Part shown: one piece after another, positions 34,763 through 43,118 of the stretch
Layout of the letters: each line of letters opens with the position of its first letter
Position numbering within the stretch: position 1 is the first letter of the stretch
Source of the DNA: Arthrobacter sp. Soil762
GTDB lineage: Bacteria; Actinomycetota; Actinomycetes; Actinomycetales; Micrococcaceae
Direction of reading: 5' to 3'
DNA: 64,000 nucleotides
Assembly: GCF_001428335.1 (NCBI RefSeq)
Contig: NZ_LMSG01000020.1
Location: forward strand, 78,078-142,077
The notes under the pieces: generated by a model
The model's input: only the letters and a program-made list of their open reading frames with translations
Told to the model about the DNA's origin: nothing
The model's database searches: none
Position numbers and translations under genes: made by a program

Positions 34763-35490
34763 TTCTCCCCGCCTCCGGTAATGACGGGGATATCCGAGGC
34801 GTAGTGCAGGATGTCCTCGGCGATGTCATGTAGCCGGCGGTTGCTGCTGCGGGAGGCAAGGTGCAGGAGCTTGACGGCGGCTTCATGGCTGCAGCGGTTC
34901 TGCACCATGATCAGGGCAACGGCCGAGTCCACAACGGCCCGGGACCGCAGCGCCGACCTCAAATGCTCCGGGTAGGGGTCCGAGGGGTGCACTCGGATTG
35001 CCAGGCGCAGGATCCGGGAAAGCGATGCAGCGTGCTCTTCAATGGCGGTCACCGTGTCGGGGCCAAAAGTATTGAGTTCGGTTGAATAGCAGTTCAGGGC
35101 GGAGCGGGATCCGTTGTCGGTGGGGATGGGGACGGCCAGGATTGTCCGGATGCCTTCGTCTGCCACCGCCCCGGCATACCAGGCCCAACTCTCGTCCGCC
35201 TGAAGATTACGGATAAGGACTGTGCGCTGCTCCCGCAGCGCCGTAAGGCAGGGGCCGTCGTCGAATGCGTACTGGCGTTCGTCCAGGCTCCGGGCCGTCT
35301 CCGTGCTGCTGGCTACCGTCGCTGGCCCGGTCTCCCGTTCCACCGTGATGGCACAGAGCAGCGGCGTGTCCCCACCCAATAAGGACGCGGAAATCGCGGT
35401 CAGTCCCAGGAGGAATTCGGTGAAACCCGGACTTTCAAGAAGCAGGTCCTGTAATTGCTCCGCCGTCGGCAGGGCATCATTCTCGGCCAT
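34759..35490 (-). CDS. GAF-ANTAR protein, copy A
   Basis: A 243-residue protein with a GAF domain (about 20-165; FDDGPCLTALREQRTVLIR and IRTILAVPIPTDNGSRSAL) and an ANTAR domain (about 175-232; LRSALRSRAVVDSAVALIM, then NRRLHDIAEDILHYA). First gene of the GAF-ANTAR cluster on the minus strand. A hairpin at 35512-35532 lies just upstream of its start. Its stop overlaps the small-protein start. It probably acts as a transcription antiterminator on an unidentified RNA. Confidence 0.87.
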   Translation of the reverse strand: MAENDALPTAEQLQDLLLESPGFTEFLLGLTAISASLLGGDTPLLCAITVERETGPATVASSTETARSLDERQYAFDDGPCLTALREQRTVLIRNLQADESWAWYAGAVADEGIRTILAVPIPTDNGSRSALNCYSTELNTFGPDTVTAIEEHAASLSRILRLAIRVHPSDPYPEHLRSALRSRAVVDSAVALIMVQNRCSHEAAVKLLHLASRSSNRRLHDIAEDILHYASDIPVITGGGEK

Positions 35491-35511
35491 GCGGCCTCAA
35501 TTCCAAGCATC

Positions 35512-35532
35512 GCCGGGGTCAGATGACCCGGC
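35512..35532 (-). promoter_or_regulatory. Hairpin in the leader of the GAF-ANTAR operon
   Basis: GCCGGGTCA-TC-TGACCCCGGC on the minus strand forms a stem with a one-base bulge, 22-42 bases before GAF-ANTAR A. It may be a leader attenuator on which an ANTAR protein acts, but the loop does not have the classical ANTAR hexaloop, so this is tentative. Confidence 0.3.
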
Positions 35533-35649
35533 TGGCGGCTGTGCGCTCTCTTCGCGCGCGGCCCGTATATTCAACCCCGGACCTATATGCCACCCCCGAA
35601 ATCTCCTACTACTGACACTACGCCCTTCCCCGGTGGTCCCGGCGAAGTA

Positions 35650-36207
35650 TTAGTTCGCCACGGCAGTGAAGACGGCGGCGCCGTCCAGGCAGTGGATCGC
35701 GTGGTCGCCGCGTTTCCCGCAGGACACGCACGACGGCGGCTGTTGCGTCCCGGTAGTGAGGCGAGCTGCCAGCCGTACCGGTTCGCCGCCAGGGCAGGCC
35801 AGGTTTCCGACCGGCCGTCCGCCTGCTGGCAATGCGTCAGCGAACTGCCGTACGTCAGCCAGCGTTTGCCGGACTCCGTCACCGGGTGGACGCCCGCGCC
35901 ATTCAGTGATGCTTCCCGGATCCTGACCGTCCCAAACGGGGGGGAGCCATAGCTGGACCGACGTCCCGGGCTTGAGGGGTCCCAAGGCAAGCTCGAAACT
36001 CACCCTGCCGGCTGCGGTGACCCGGTGGGCGAGCTTCCCATCCACCAGCACGTCAAACGGCGAGCTGTCGGCTGTGCCTTTCGCTTCCAGGACCAGCGTT
36101 CCTGACGACGCCGTCCAGTGCGCGTTGATGGAATTCACGGGCACAAACCTACCGGTTTCCTGCTCGGTGACTTTGCCGGGAGGCACCACGCTGTAGGCTC
36201 GGCACAT
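35650..36207 (-). pseudogene. SGNH-type hydrolase remnant, frameshifted
   Basis: The first frame (from 36207) reads like the N-terminal binding domain of an SGNH hydrolase (FVPVNSINAHWTASSGTLVL ... LGPLKPGTSVQLWLPP). At a run of seven G (35939-35945 on the plus strand) the homology moves to another frame, which reads PPFGTVRIREASLNGAGV and then KRWLTYGSSLTHCQQADGRS, containing the GSS-type catalytic block. After NRYGWQLAS the family pattern is lost, and the remaining catalytic Asp-x-x-His part is missing. I conclude a broken, truncated gene. A sequencing slip at the G run could explain the first shift but not the truncation. Confidence 0.6.
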
Positions 36208-37153
36208 GGCTGATCTGCGGCGTCGGACGTTTGTCTTTCGCACGCTGGTTGGTGCGGCTGCCGCGGCGGCCGTTGGAATTCTCGGCGCCGCGTGTTCGCC
36301 CGGCGCCGAGCGGGACGGTACCGCCGGTGGCGGCGCCAAGGGGGATGCAGTGAAGCGGCACAAGTACCAGTACGGCGAGGACGCCAGCCAATGGGGCGAG
36401 CTTTTCCTGCCGGAGCTGCCAGCCGGCGGCGAGCACCGCGGCCTGGTAGTGGTGATCCATGGCGGCTACTGGCGCTCGCAGTACGGCGCCGAGCTGGGGG
36501 AGCCCATCGCCAAGGACCTGGCCGCCCACGGCATGGCCGCCTGGAACCTTGAATACCGCCGGGCCGGAAACGGCGGCGGCTGGCCAAACACCTTCATTGA
36601 CGTGCTGGCCGGTATCGACAAGCTGGGTGACCTCGCGGCGAAGCATGCCCTGAACCTGGGTCCGGTGGTGGCGCTGGGCCATTCAGCCGGCGGGCATCTG
36701 GCCGCCTGGGCTGCCGGCCGGGGCAAGCTTGCCCAGCTGGGAATGCCGGATGCTGACCGCCAGGTGCCCCGCACCTCAGATGCCTCCGCGGTGCACCTCA
36801 CCGGAGTGGTCAGCCAGTCCGGCTTGCTCAACTTGGCCGAGGCCGAGAAGCTGAACCTCAGCAACGGTGCGGTGAGCAACCTGCTGGGCGGGTCGTCGTC
36901 GAAATATCCGCACCGCTACAGATATGCGGACCCGATGGCTGCCCTTCCGCTGGCCGTGCCGGTCATCGCTGTCCATGGATCGGAGGACACCACCGTTCCC
37001 TTGGGTCAGTCCGAGTCCTATGTGAACGCCGGAACCACCGCGCACATGGAAACCCGGCTGATCAGGGTTCCGGGGGACCATTACGCCCTGATCGATCCCA
37101 AAACGCCTGGTTACCGGGCGTGCCGCGAGCTTGTTCGGTCCCTTTTGGGTTAG
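36206..37153 (+). CDS. Alpha/beta hydrolase lipoprotein
   Basis: A 315-residue hydrolase with a lipoprotein-like N-terminus (RRRTFVFRTLVGAAAAAAVG then LGAAC, Cys at about 31), also with a twin-Arg start, so it is probably exported and lipid-anchored. The oxyanion motif is VVVIHGGYWRSQYG (about 79-92), the nucleophile elbow GHSAGGHLAAWAAG (about 153-166), and the later Asp/His region is HGSEDTTVPLG plus PGDHYALIDP. It resembles the kynurenine formamidase/esterase type. Its ATG shares the CATG at 36205-36208 with the start of the divergent pseudogene. Confidence 0.82.
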   Translation: MADLRRRTFVFRTLVGAAAAAAVGILGAACSPGAERDGTAGGGAKGDAVKRHKYQYGEDASQWGELFLPELPAGGEHRGLVVVIHGGYWRSQYGAELGEPIAKDLAAHGMAAWNLEYRRAGNGGGWPNTFIDVLAGIDKLGDLAAKHALNLGPVVALGHSAGGHLAAWAAGRGKLAQLGMPDADRQVPRTSDASAVHLTGVVSQSGLLNLAEAEKLNLSNGAVSNLLGGSSSKYPHRYRYADPMAALPLAVPVIAVHGSEDTTVPLGQSESYVNAGTTAHMETRLIRVPGDHYALIDPKTPGYRACRELVRSLLG

Positions 37154-37179
37154 ATTCGGCGCTTCTGGGTTAGATTCGG
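37146..37179 (+). repeat. Two tandem copies of TGGGTTAGATTCGG
   Basis: The 14-mer occurs at 37146-37159 and 37166-37179, a 20-bp period. The first copy includes the TAG stop of the alpha/beta hydrolase gene. Function unknown. Confidence 0.6.
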
Positions 37180-37230
37180 TCCGGCAGGGTTGGAACTGCT
37201 CAAAAAATACGTTCCCAATATCTAGACATT

Positions 37231-37238
37231 GGACGTCC
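37231..37238. promoter_or_regulatory. GGACGTCC palindrome upstream of the sialic acid-type GntR gene
   Basis: The perfect 8-bp palindrome sits in GATGGGACGTCCAATG (minus-strand reading), about 70 bases before the GntR start. A closely matching site, GATGTAGGACGTCC, is in the promoter of the ABC binding-protein gene at 57.2 kb. It is a candidate autoregulatory operator. Confidence 0.5.
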
Positions 37239-37304
37239 CATCTCCTGTACCCTTGAGAAGTAGGACAAGTCGCGACCCCTAAGCGCGGCAAGGAGGAGAC
37301 CCCC

Positions 37305-38036
37305 GTGGCCATCGCATCGCAAGAAGTATCGCCCGCCCGTTTCAGTGCGCAGCTCCGTTCGCATGCCCTGCAGACGGGGATCATGGACCTCATTCTGGAC
37401 CGCGGCTTGGACGTCGGTGACGCGCTGCCCACCGAAAGTGAGCTCTCCGCCGAGCTCGGCGTGGGCCGCAACACCGTCCGCGAGTCCCTGAAAGTACTCC
37501 AGGCACTGGGCGTCATCGAGATCCGGCATGGCTTTGGCATGTTCGTTGCACCCAACAACTTCAGCGCCCTGGTGTCCGGCCTGACGTTCCGCGGCCGGCT
37601 GTCCCTCCGGCACAAGGGCGAGGAAGCCATGGAGCTCATCGATGTGCGCCAGGCCCTCGAGTCCGGGCTGATCGGACTGGCCATTGACCTGCTGACCGAC
37701 GAGCACGTGGCTGACCTGCGGGCCACCATGGAAGCCATGGAGGACGCGGCCAAGAAGGGGGAGCCGCTGCATGAGCACGACGCCGAATTCCACCGCCGCC
37801 TGTACGCCCCCCTGAACAACGAGCTGCTCATCAACCTCATGGATGTGTTCTGGCAGGTTTACCGCAAGATCCACCTGGCCATCGGTACCGGCCCGGTCAA
37901 CCTCGAGCAGCAGACGCAGGACCACTGGGACATCTTTGAGGCCGTGGCCAACAAGGACAAGGCCCTTGCGTCGGAACGCCTGCAGCGCCACTTTGACGGC
38001 ATCCGCCTGAAACTCAAGGAAGTCGCGGCCGCCTAG
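37305..38036 (+). CDS. GntR/FCD regulator, probable sialic acid/amino sugar regulator
   Basis: A 243-residue FadR-type regulator. The winged helix holds LPTESELSAELGVGRNTVRE (about 45-64) and KVLQALGVIEIRHGFGMFV. The FCD effector domain has Asp/His metal positions in EHDAEFHRRLY and DHWDIFEAVANKD. It lies directly upstream of nagB in the same direction, and a GGACGTCC palindrome upstream recurs at the sialic acid-type transporter promoter. I infer a NanR/NagR-like role, with a sialic acid or amino sugar phosphate as effector. Confidence 0.85.
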   Translation: MAIASQEVSPARFSAQLRSHALQTGIMDLILDRGLDVGDALPTESELSAELGVGRNTVRESLKVLQALGVIEIRHGFGMFVAPNNFSALVSGLTFRGRLSLRHKGEEAMELIDVRQALESGLIGLAIDLLTDEHVADLRATMEAMEDAAKKGEPLHEHDAEFHRRLYAPLNNELLINLMDVFWQVYRKIHLAIGTGPVNLEQQTQDHWDIFEAVANKDKALASERLQRHFDGIRLKLKEVAAA

Positions 38037-38107
38037 CCTGTTTTCCCTCCGCCGCCCGCGCCCCGGGCGGACTTAACCCTGCCCTTTTCGTAGAGAGTGC
38101 CCTTGTT

Positions 38108-38875
38108 GTGGAAATTTTCGTTGTGCCTACCGCCTCAGCCACCGGTTCCGTCGCCGCCGGGATCCTGGCTGCCGTCATCCGCAGCAAGCCCGACGCCGTC
38201 CTGGGCGTGGCCACGGGCGGATCGCCGCTGCCCATCTACGCGGCGCTCGCCAACCACCAGCTCGACATGTCCTCCGTCCGGGCCTTCGCCCTCGACGAGT
38301 ACGTGGGCCTGCCCGCCAGGCACCCCGAAAGCTACGCCGAAGTTGTCCGGCGCGAAGTGACTGAACGGCTGCACCTGGATCCCGTCAACGTAGCGGTGCC
38401 GGATGGAAGCGCCGCAGACCCCGAGGCTGCCGCCGCTGATTACGACGCGGCCATTGCCGGCGTTGGCGGCATCGACGTGCAGATCCTCGGCATCGGCCAC
38501 AACGGTCACCTGGCCTTCAACGAGCCCGGCTCTGCGCTGGACTCCCGGACCCGCGTGGAAGTCCTCACGGAACGCACCCGCGAGGCGAACGCCCGCTACT
38601 TCAGCACCCCGGAGGACGTGCCGTTCCGCTGCATCACGCAGGGTCTGGGCACAATCCTCGAAGCCCGCCACCTCCTGCTGGTGGTCAACGGCGCGGACAA
38701 GGCCGGCATCTTGGCCGCCGCCCTCAACGGGCCCGTCACTGCCGACTGCCCGGGGTCCATCCTGCAGCTGCACCCGCACGTGACGGTGGTGGCTGACGAA
38801 GCCGCAGCGTCGCAGCTGGTGCAGGGGAGCGGGCAGGTCGCCGTGCGCGTGTCCGGGGCGGCCGCCAGCGTCTAA
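38108..38875 (+). CDS. nagB: Glucosamine-6-phosphate deaminase
   Basis: Converts glucosamine 6-phosphate to fructose 6-phosphate and ammonia, the last step of sialic acid and N-acetylglucosamine catabolism. The protein (255 aa) has LGVATGGSPLPIY (about 38-50), FALDEYVGLPARHPESY, and the catalytic ILGIGHNGHLAFNEPGS (about 127-143). It starts with GTG at 38108. A GC-rich hairpin (38052-38070) lies between the GntR gene and nagB. The rest of the pathway (nagA-nanEKA) begins 8.4 kb downstream on the other strand, beyond an accessory stretch. Confidence 0.93.
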   Translation: MEIFVVPTASATGSVAAGILAAVIRSKPDAVLGVATGGSPLPIYAALANHQLDMSSVRAFALDEYVGLPARHPESYAEVVRREVTERLHLDPVNVAVPDGSAADPEAAAADYDAAIAGVGGIDVQILGIGHNGHLAFNEPGSALDSRTRVEVLTERTREANARYFSTPEDVPFRCITQGLGTILEARHLLLVVNGADKAGILAAALNGPVTADCPGSILQLHPHVTVVADEAAASQLVQGSGQVAVRVSGAAASV

Positions 38876-38934
38876 GCGCTGGCTGTCTGCCATTCTTACT
38901 GCGGATCTTATGTCTCAGGAGTGTGCCGTATACG

Positions 38935-38957
38935 GCCCGCTTCACCGGGCATTTTTT
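38935..38957 (+). terminator. Terminator after nagB
   Basis: GCCCG, CTTCAC loop, CGGGC, then ATTTTTT, 60 bases after the nagB stop. The stem is short but the T run is good. It overlaps a 12-bp palindrome, GCCGTATACGGC (38925-38936). The accessory stretch starts just beyond it. Confidence 0.6.
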
Positions 38958-39170
38958 GCGGCTGGGTCCTACAGGAATCGACCGACCCCGGAACGCGGCG
39001 ATCGTGATCTGAAAATTTTGGGTGGCGCTTGCGCCGGTGAAGGACCGCCTTACGGGCAGAGCTGCCTGCTGGTGCTTCAGCGTGGCAGCCACGTCATCGA
39101 AAGGGATCACTGTGGTGCTGCTCGCGGCGGCGGAGCTAGTGTGCGGACAGGCAGGTTTCCTCGCGTGGGT

Positions 39171-39415
39171 CGCACAATCCGGTGTCGTTCAAGGGATCAT
39201 CATCGGCGCCACGCTATGGTGCGGGATCTGGTGATCTACGAGTCCCGGCTGGAGTTGGCGCGTTTGCTGTTCGCGGACTTCAAGATGTGTCTGTGCGCCA
39301 TATTGTGGCGCAACGGTTTCTGTAGAAGGTTGAGGTCGCCGGGGCGGTGCGCAAGCGCATTCCGGACTATCTGCTGGCCACCGACGTGGGGCCGCTGGTG
39401 GTGGATGTACTTCCC
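39171..39415 (+). pseudogene. TnsA-like transposition endonuclease remnant
   Basis: One frame reads MVRDLVIYESRLELARLLFA (from 39219), then the likeness continues one frame over as VSVRHIVAQRFL, a stop codon, and KVEVAGAVRKRIPDYLLATD followed by VGPLVVDVLP. Together these match the catalytic-core layout of TnsA-like endonuclease subunits of Tn7-type elements (ESRLE-type acid, then PD...VVDVKP). The reading is broken by a frameshift and an internal stop, and both ends are lost. It marks an old mobile element at the left part of the accessory stretch. Bases 38958-39170 hold nothing else I recognise. Confidence 0.6.
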
Positions 39416-39437
39416 CGACCGCGCCGAGGAATCGCGC

Positions 39438-39998
39438 TCAGCGCGTCTCGTACCTGGTCAGGACCACCCCGCCGGGAAACGTCCGCGTCTCCACCAGGTT
39501 CAGGTTCACCCAGCTATCCAGCGCGGTGAAGAACCGCGTGCCGCCGCCCACCAAGACCGGATGGGTCACGATCGTGTACTCGTCGATCAGCCCGGCCCGC
39601 ATGGCTGCCCCGGCGAGCGTTGCACCACCAACCCTCATCGGCTCGCCGTCCTCAGCCTTGAGTCGGGTGATCTCCGCGACCGCGTCGCCGGTGACCAGGC
39701 GGGTGTTCCAGTCGACCTTGTCGATCGTCGAGGAGAACACCACCTTCGGCGTGTCCCGCCAGTTCCGCGCGAACTCGATCTGCGCCGGGGTGGCATTGGG
39801 CTGCTGGTCGCCGGTCGGCCAGTGGGAACTCATGGCCTCCCACAGCTTGCGCCCATACAGCAACAGGCCGATCGCCCGCTCCTGATCGAGCCACCACTGA
39901 AACAGCTCGTCGCTCGGCTCGCTCCACCCGAAGTCGTCGCCGGGCGCGGCGACGTAGCCATCCAGTGTCAGGTTCATGCCGTAGATCAGTTTCCGCAT
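39438..39998 (-). CDS. Dihydrofolate reductase/RibD C-terminal family protein
   Basis: A 186-residue protein of the DHFR/RibD-C superfamily. It begins MRKLIYGMNLTLDGYVAAPG, has LLYGRKLWEAMSSHWP and VVFSSTIDKVDWNTRL in the middle, and MRVGGATLAGAAMRAGLIDEY with HPVLVGGGTRFF near the end, the usual dinucleotide-binding pattern. I chose ATG 39998. The substrate is unknown; members reduce diverse small molecules and are common in accessory regions. Confidence 0.85.
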   Translation of the reverse strand: MRKLIYGMNLTLDGYVAAPGDDFGWSEPSDELFQWWLDQERAIGLLLYGRKLWEAMSSHWPTGDQQPNATPAQIEFARNWRDTPKVVFSSTIDKVDWNTRLVTGDAVAEITRLKAEDGEPMRVGGATLAGAAMRAGLIDEYTIVTHPVLVGGGTRFFTALDSWVNLNLVETRTFPGGVVLTRYETR

Positions 39999-40822
39999 CG
40001 CGCCATGCCTTCGGTCAGTCGGTCTCCATAGCATAGACCGGCGCGGCGCGGGAAACTCATCGGTGCGGCCGAGGCTACGAGTACGCCGAAGATAACGATG
40101 ATGACGTTCATTGGCAGTGCTTCATGTAGTAGTTGAGGGCGTCATGGAACTCTTCGTCCCGCACATGATCAGCAGCATCCTGTCCCTCATGGCGCCATCG
40201 TGTCTGCCAATGATCTGGATGCCATAGCCTTCGGTCCTCGTTTCAACTGAGCTGTCCGGTGAGGGTTCCTTCAACGGGACGGCAAACCGCCATTCAAACT
40301 GTGATTTAACCCGCCATTCCCGGTCAACAGTCACAACCGTGGCCGAAGCCAAATACTTGGCCGAGGAATGGAAAGCTATCTACAATCTTGAACGGCCTGC
40401 GGATCGCTGGGCGGCATGACGCCGATCCGCTCCTGGGATAGACGTGGACGTAGGAAAACCAGTCAGCCATCGCATAGCCGCTGGACTGCTAACGGGGGCC
40501 GAACCACCGCCTCTACTTCGCATCGGCACGCCTATCAAACTGATCAAGAAGTCTCTCAAGTTGGTCCCGGCGACCAGGAGTACAACAAGACGGGGCAGCC
40601 CCTTCCAAGCACAGTACAGTGCCCCTTAATTCGGCCTGTTTCCAAAAATATGACGAGCGCACCCCTCCCGACAGAAGGTCTACCTCGACCCCGCCCGCCC
40701 GTGGATGTGCGTCACCCTCCGGACAGCGTGATGCGGGAGCGAGTCGATCTTGGGCGCCAGTCGCGATGCTCCACCCGCCCGGTCCGATGTGGGGCCGCCG
40801 GGGCATCGGTCGCGTCGGGCTC
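39999..40822. other. Region without a recognised gene
   Basis: About 820 bases with no convincing gene. Only one protein-like fragment was noticed, on the minus strand at about 40112-40240, a 43-codon run without a start containing WRHEGQDAADHVRDEEFHDA and ending in a TGA near 40112. It may be the end of a decayed gene. Confidence 0.4.
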
Positions 40823-41287
40823 TCAGTGGCAGTTGAAGAATTCGTTGACCGTGCCGTTCGGTCGGACGTTGAAGTGTTCGTTGACATGGTTCTTGAATGT
40901 CGACCCGTCAGATCCTGTCCCGCGCACGTTGAAGGTGAATGTGCCTTCGACGACCTTGCCGTTGTCGTTGAAGCCGCCCCAGACCGTGAACTTGCCTGTG
41001 TAGCTCGGAAGGCCCGCCGTGAGGGGCACGGCGACGAAGGTCCCTGTCTGGGTGAACGTGGCGTGAACCCGGCCGTCAGCGAAGGTCGTTTCGTGGAGCA
41101 CGAAGTTGCTGGTGGTAGTGATCGTGTAAAGCGGCCCGCCCCCTTCGCAGCTGGGCACCAAGTCAACGAAGGTCTCGACGAGACCCTTCTCGTTGGTGGT
41201 CTCCGTTATGGGTCCGGCGGCGAAGGCCGGTGCTCCGACCCACATCAGGGCTGCGGCCAGAAGTACGACAAGCATGCGGCGAGCCAT
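40823..41287 (-). CDS. Secreted protein of unknown function
   Basis: A 154-residue protein with a clear signal peptide (MARRMLVVLLAAALMW, cleavage probably after AFA near residue 24). The mature part is rich in Thr, Phe and Gly (for example TFTQTGTFVAVPLTAGLP and NGKVVEGTFTFNVRGTG), alternating in a way that suggests a beta-barrel or jelly-roll, with two Cys (about 47 and 153) that could form a disulphide. The start is well supported by AGGAGG before ATG 41287. I do not recognise the family. A 9-bp hairpin lies upstream at 41321-41349. Confidence 0.75.
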   Translation of the reverse strand: MARRMLVVLLAAALMWVGAPAFAAGPITETTNEKGLVETFVDLVPSCEGGGPLYTITTTSNFVLHETTFADGRVHATFTQTGTFVAVPLTAGLPSYTGKFTVWGGFNDNGKVVEGTFTFNVRGTGSDGSTFKNHVNEHFNVRPNGTVNEFFNCH

Positions 41288-41320
41288 GGTAATCCTCCTA
41301 GTTTGTGATCCGATCCTGCC

Positions 41321-41349
41321 CTGGGGCGCTATTCGACAATGCGCCCCAG
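41321..41349 (-). promoter_or_regulatory. Hairpin upstream of the secreted protein gene
   Basis: CTGGGGCGC (41321-41329) and GCGCCCCAG (41341-41349) form a perfect 9-bp stem with an 11-base loop, 34-62 bases before the start of the secreted protein. It may be an operator or a leader structure. The rest of 41288-41631 shows no gene. Confidence 0.45.
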
Positions 41350-41631
41350 CTGGACTACTGCTCAGGCTTTCACTTATACTCCGGCCCAACACGTCGCGAC
41401 AAGACTCATCTAAAGTGCTCGCGAGATGGGGTGCGTGCCGCATCTGATAAATGCTCGCGAAATGCCGGCCACCGTCCGGGCGCTGCGGTGGGCTCGGCGG
41501 ATGGGACATTGTCGATGGGCTGGGGAGCACCCCTTCGGACCCAGATGCGGCGGGCCTTTCAGGTTCAAGCCAGTGCAAGTGGCTTTTAGCTGAAGCCTGG
41601 AGCTCAGGGGGTGCTTGGCTTTGGGGCAAAT

Positions 41632-42141
41632 CTAGCGGCGCCCTTGTCGCACACGCCAGCCTCCCGTAAAGGGTTCCCCATTACGTTCGCGAACGCTCGG
41701 TGATGGCGGTGAGGTATCGGAGCTGAGGTGCGGGTGGCGAAGTTCGTCCATGAAATCCTGCCAGAGAACGGGTCCGCCTTGTTCGAGCAACTCGGCGCGA
41801 ACGCGGAGCTCGCGGCTGGTGGGCCCGCGGCGAAGTCCCAGCTGCCAAGCTGCGCGAACACGGGTACGAGAGTTGGATCGCGGGTCCGGTCATGCTGTCC
41901 CGTGTCCGCTGGCGGGGCCGCGTGTCTTCCCAGGTGAGCAACCCCAAACGACGAGTTTCTTGAGTCGGTCCGCAAGGACATTCGAGGCGATGCACTCGAG
42001 TGAGCCTGCGTGCAGTTCCCGGAACGAGTGCTTGCCTCCGAAGACGATGTCGCGGAGCACGATCAGGGTCCAGCGATCGCCGAAGGCCTCTACCGCCGCG
42101 TTGATCGGGCACCCCGACCGAGGCCGGGCTGCTTCGCCCAA
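41632..42141 (-). pseudogene. HxlR family regulator, broken by several frameshifts
   Basis: HxlR-type winged helix likeness runs through three frames. The first reads CPINAAVEAFGDRWTLIVLR, FRELHAGSLECIASNVLADR and LKKLV. The next reads GLLTWEDTRPRQRTR. A third gives VPVFAQLGSWDF. The end reads LRVRAELLEQGGPVLWQDFM then DELRHPHL up to a TAG at 41632. Each switch needs a small insertion or deletion, so the protein cannot be made. The intact parent would be about 165 aa, and the MBL gene at 42216 runs divergently from it, a common regulator-target layout. Confidence 0.7.
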
Positions 42142-42215
42142 AGTGCTTGCAATCTACTACCGCCAGCTAATACCGTCTCGACAAGGGGTTGCAAACCACA
42201 CGCGGAAGGCATTCC

Positions 42216-43037
42216 ATGCTGAGGGAGGTCGTTGAGGGCGTTCTGGTTCATGAGAGCGAGTTCATCCAGAGCAATTCCGTTGTCGTGCAGGGCGGGGACG
42301 GTGTGTTGCTCATCGACCCCGGCATAACGGGCGACGAAATGGTGGTCCTCGCGAATGACCTCCGCGAGTTGGGCCAGCCCGTCGTGGCAGGCTTTTCGAC
42401 GCATCCCGATTGGGACCACGTGCTGTGGCACGCGAACTTCGGCGACGCGCCCCGTTACGGTACAGCCCGCTGTGCGGCTTCTATCCGAGCCCTGTTGTCG
42501 AACGCGGATTGGAAGACCCGCATAGCCGAGGTCCTACCACCGGAGTTCGCCGAGGAGGTCCCGATGGATCTGTTCGGTCTCATCACGGGCCTGCCCGCCG
42601 GCGCTGCGCAGATTCCTTGGATTGGCCCCACAGTCCGGATCATCGAGCATCAGGCCCATGCAACAGGCCATGCGGCGCTGTTGATCGAGGAGCGCGGCGT
42701 CCTCGTCGCCGGCGACATGCTTTCAGACATCCTCATGCCGTTCCTCGACCTGGAGGCTGCGGATCCACTCGGGGACTACCTCGCCGCGCTGCGGCTGTTT
42801 GACAGCGTGGCCGACGACGTTCATGCCGTCATCCCCGGTCACGGCTCAGTCGGCGGAGCTGAGCAGCTACGAGCACGTATCAAACAGGATCGCGCGTACG
42901 TGCAGGCCCTGCGAGACGGCGGTGTTCCCGACGACCCGCGGGTCGGTCCATCGGCCACGTTGGAATGGCTGCCCGACGTGCATAGATGGCAGCTCCAGCG
43001 GCTCGCCCAAAGAGAACAGAACGAGACGCCCGAATAG
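42216..43037 (+). CDS. MBL-fold metallo-hydrolase
   Basis: A 273-residue metallo-beta-lactamase-fold protein. The usual HxHxDH motif appears as STHPDWDHVLWH (about 69-80), so the first His is replaced by Thr-His-Pro spacing. A later His, QAHATGHAALL, an Asp in LVAGDMLSDI, and VIPGHGSVGG complete the site. ATG 42216 follows GGAAGG. It may hydrolyse an ester or lactone; the substrate is unknown. It is divergent from the HxlR pseudogene and is probably now unregulated. Confidence 0.82.
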   Translation: MLREVVEGVLVHESEFIQSNSVVVQGGDGVLLIDPGITGDEMVVLANDLRELGQPVVAGFSTHPDWDHVLWHANFGDAPRYGTARCAASIRALLSNADWKTRIAEVLPPEFAEEVPMDLFGLITGLPAGAAQIPWIGPTVRIIEHQAHATGHAALLIEERGVLVAGDMLSDILMPFLDLEAADPLGDYLAALRLFDSVADDVHAVIPGHGSVGGAEQLRARIKQDRAYVQALRDGGVPDDPRVGPSATLEWLPDVHRWQLQRLAQREQNETPE

Positions 43038-43118
43038 CCGTCGCATCCCGGGCGCTGCGGGGTGTCCCGACGACGGCCCGCCACCTGACCTGGCCTGACC
43101 GAATGTCGAAGAATCCGT

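Noticed and set aside
40416..41003. Plus-strand 195-residue reading frame
   Set aside because: No family likeness, and it runs antisense through the well-supported secreted protein gene.
41632..42141. HxlR remnant as the regulator of hxlBA
   Set aside because: The family name comes from Bacillus hxlR, but this copy is over 30 kb away and broken; a LuxR-type gene adjoins hxlBA.
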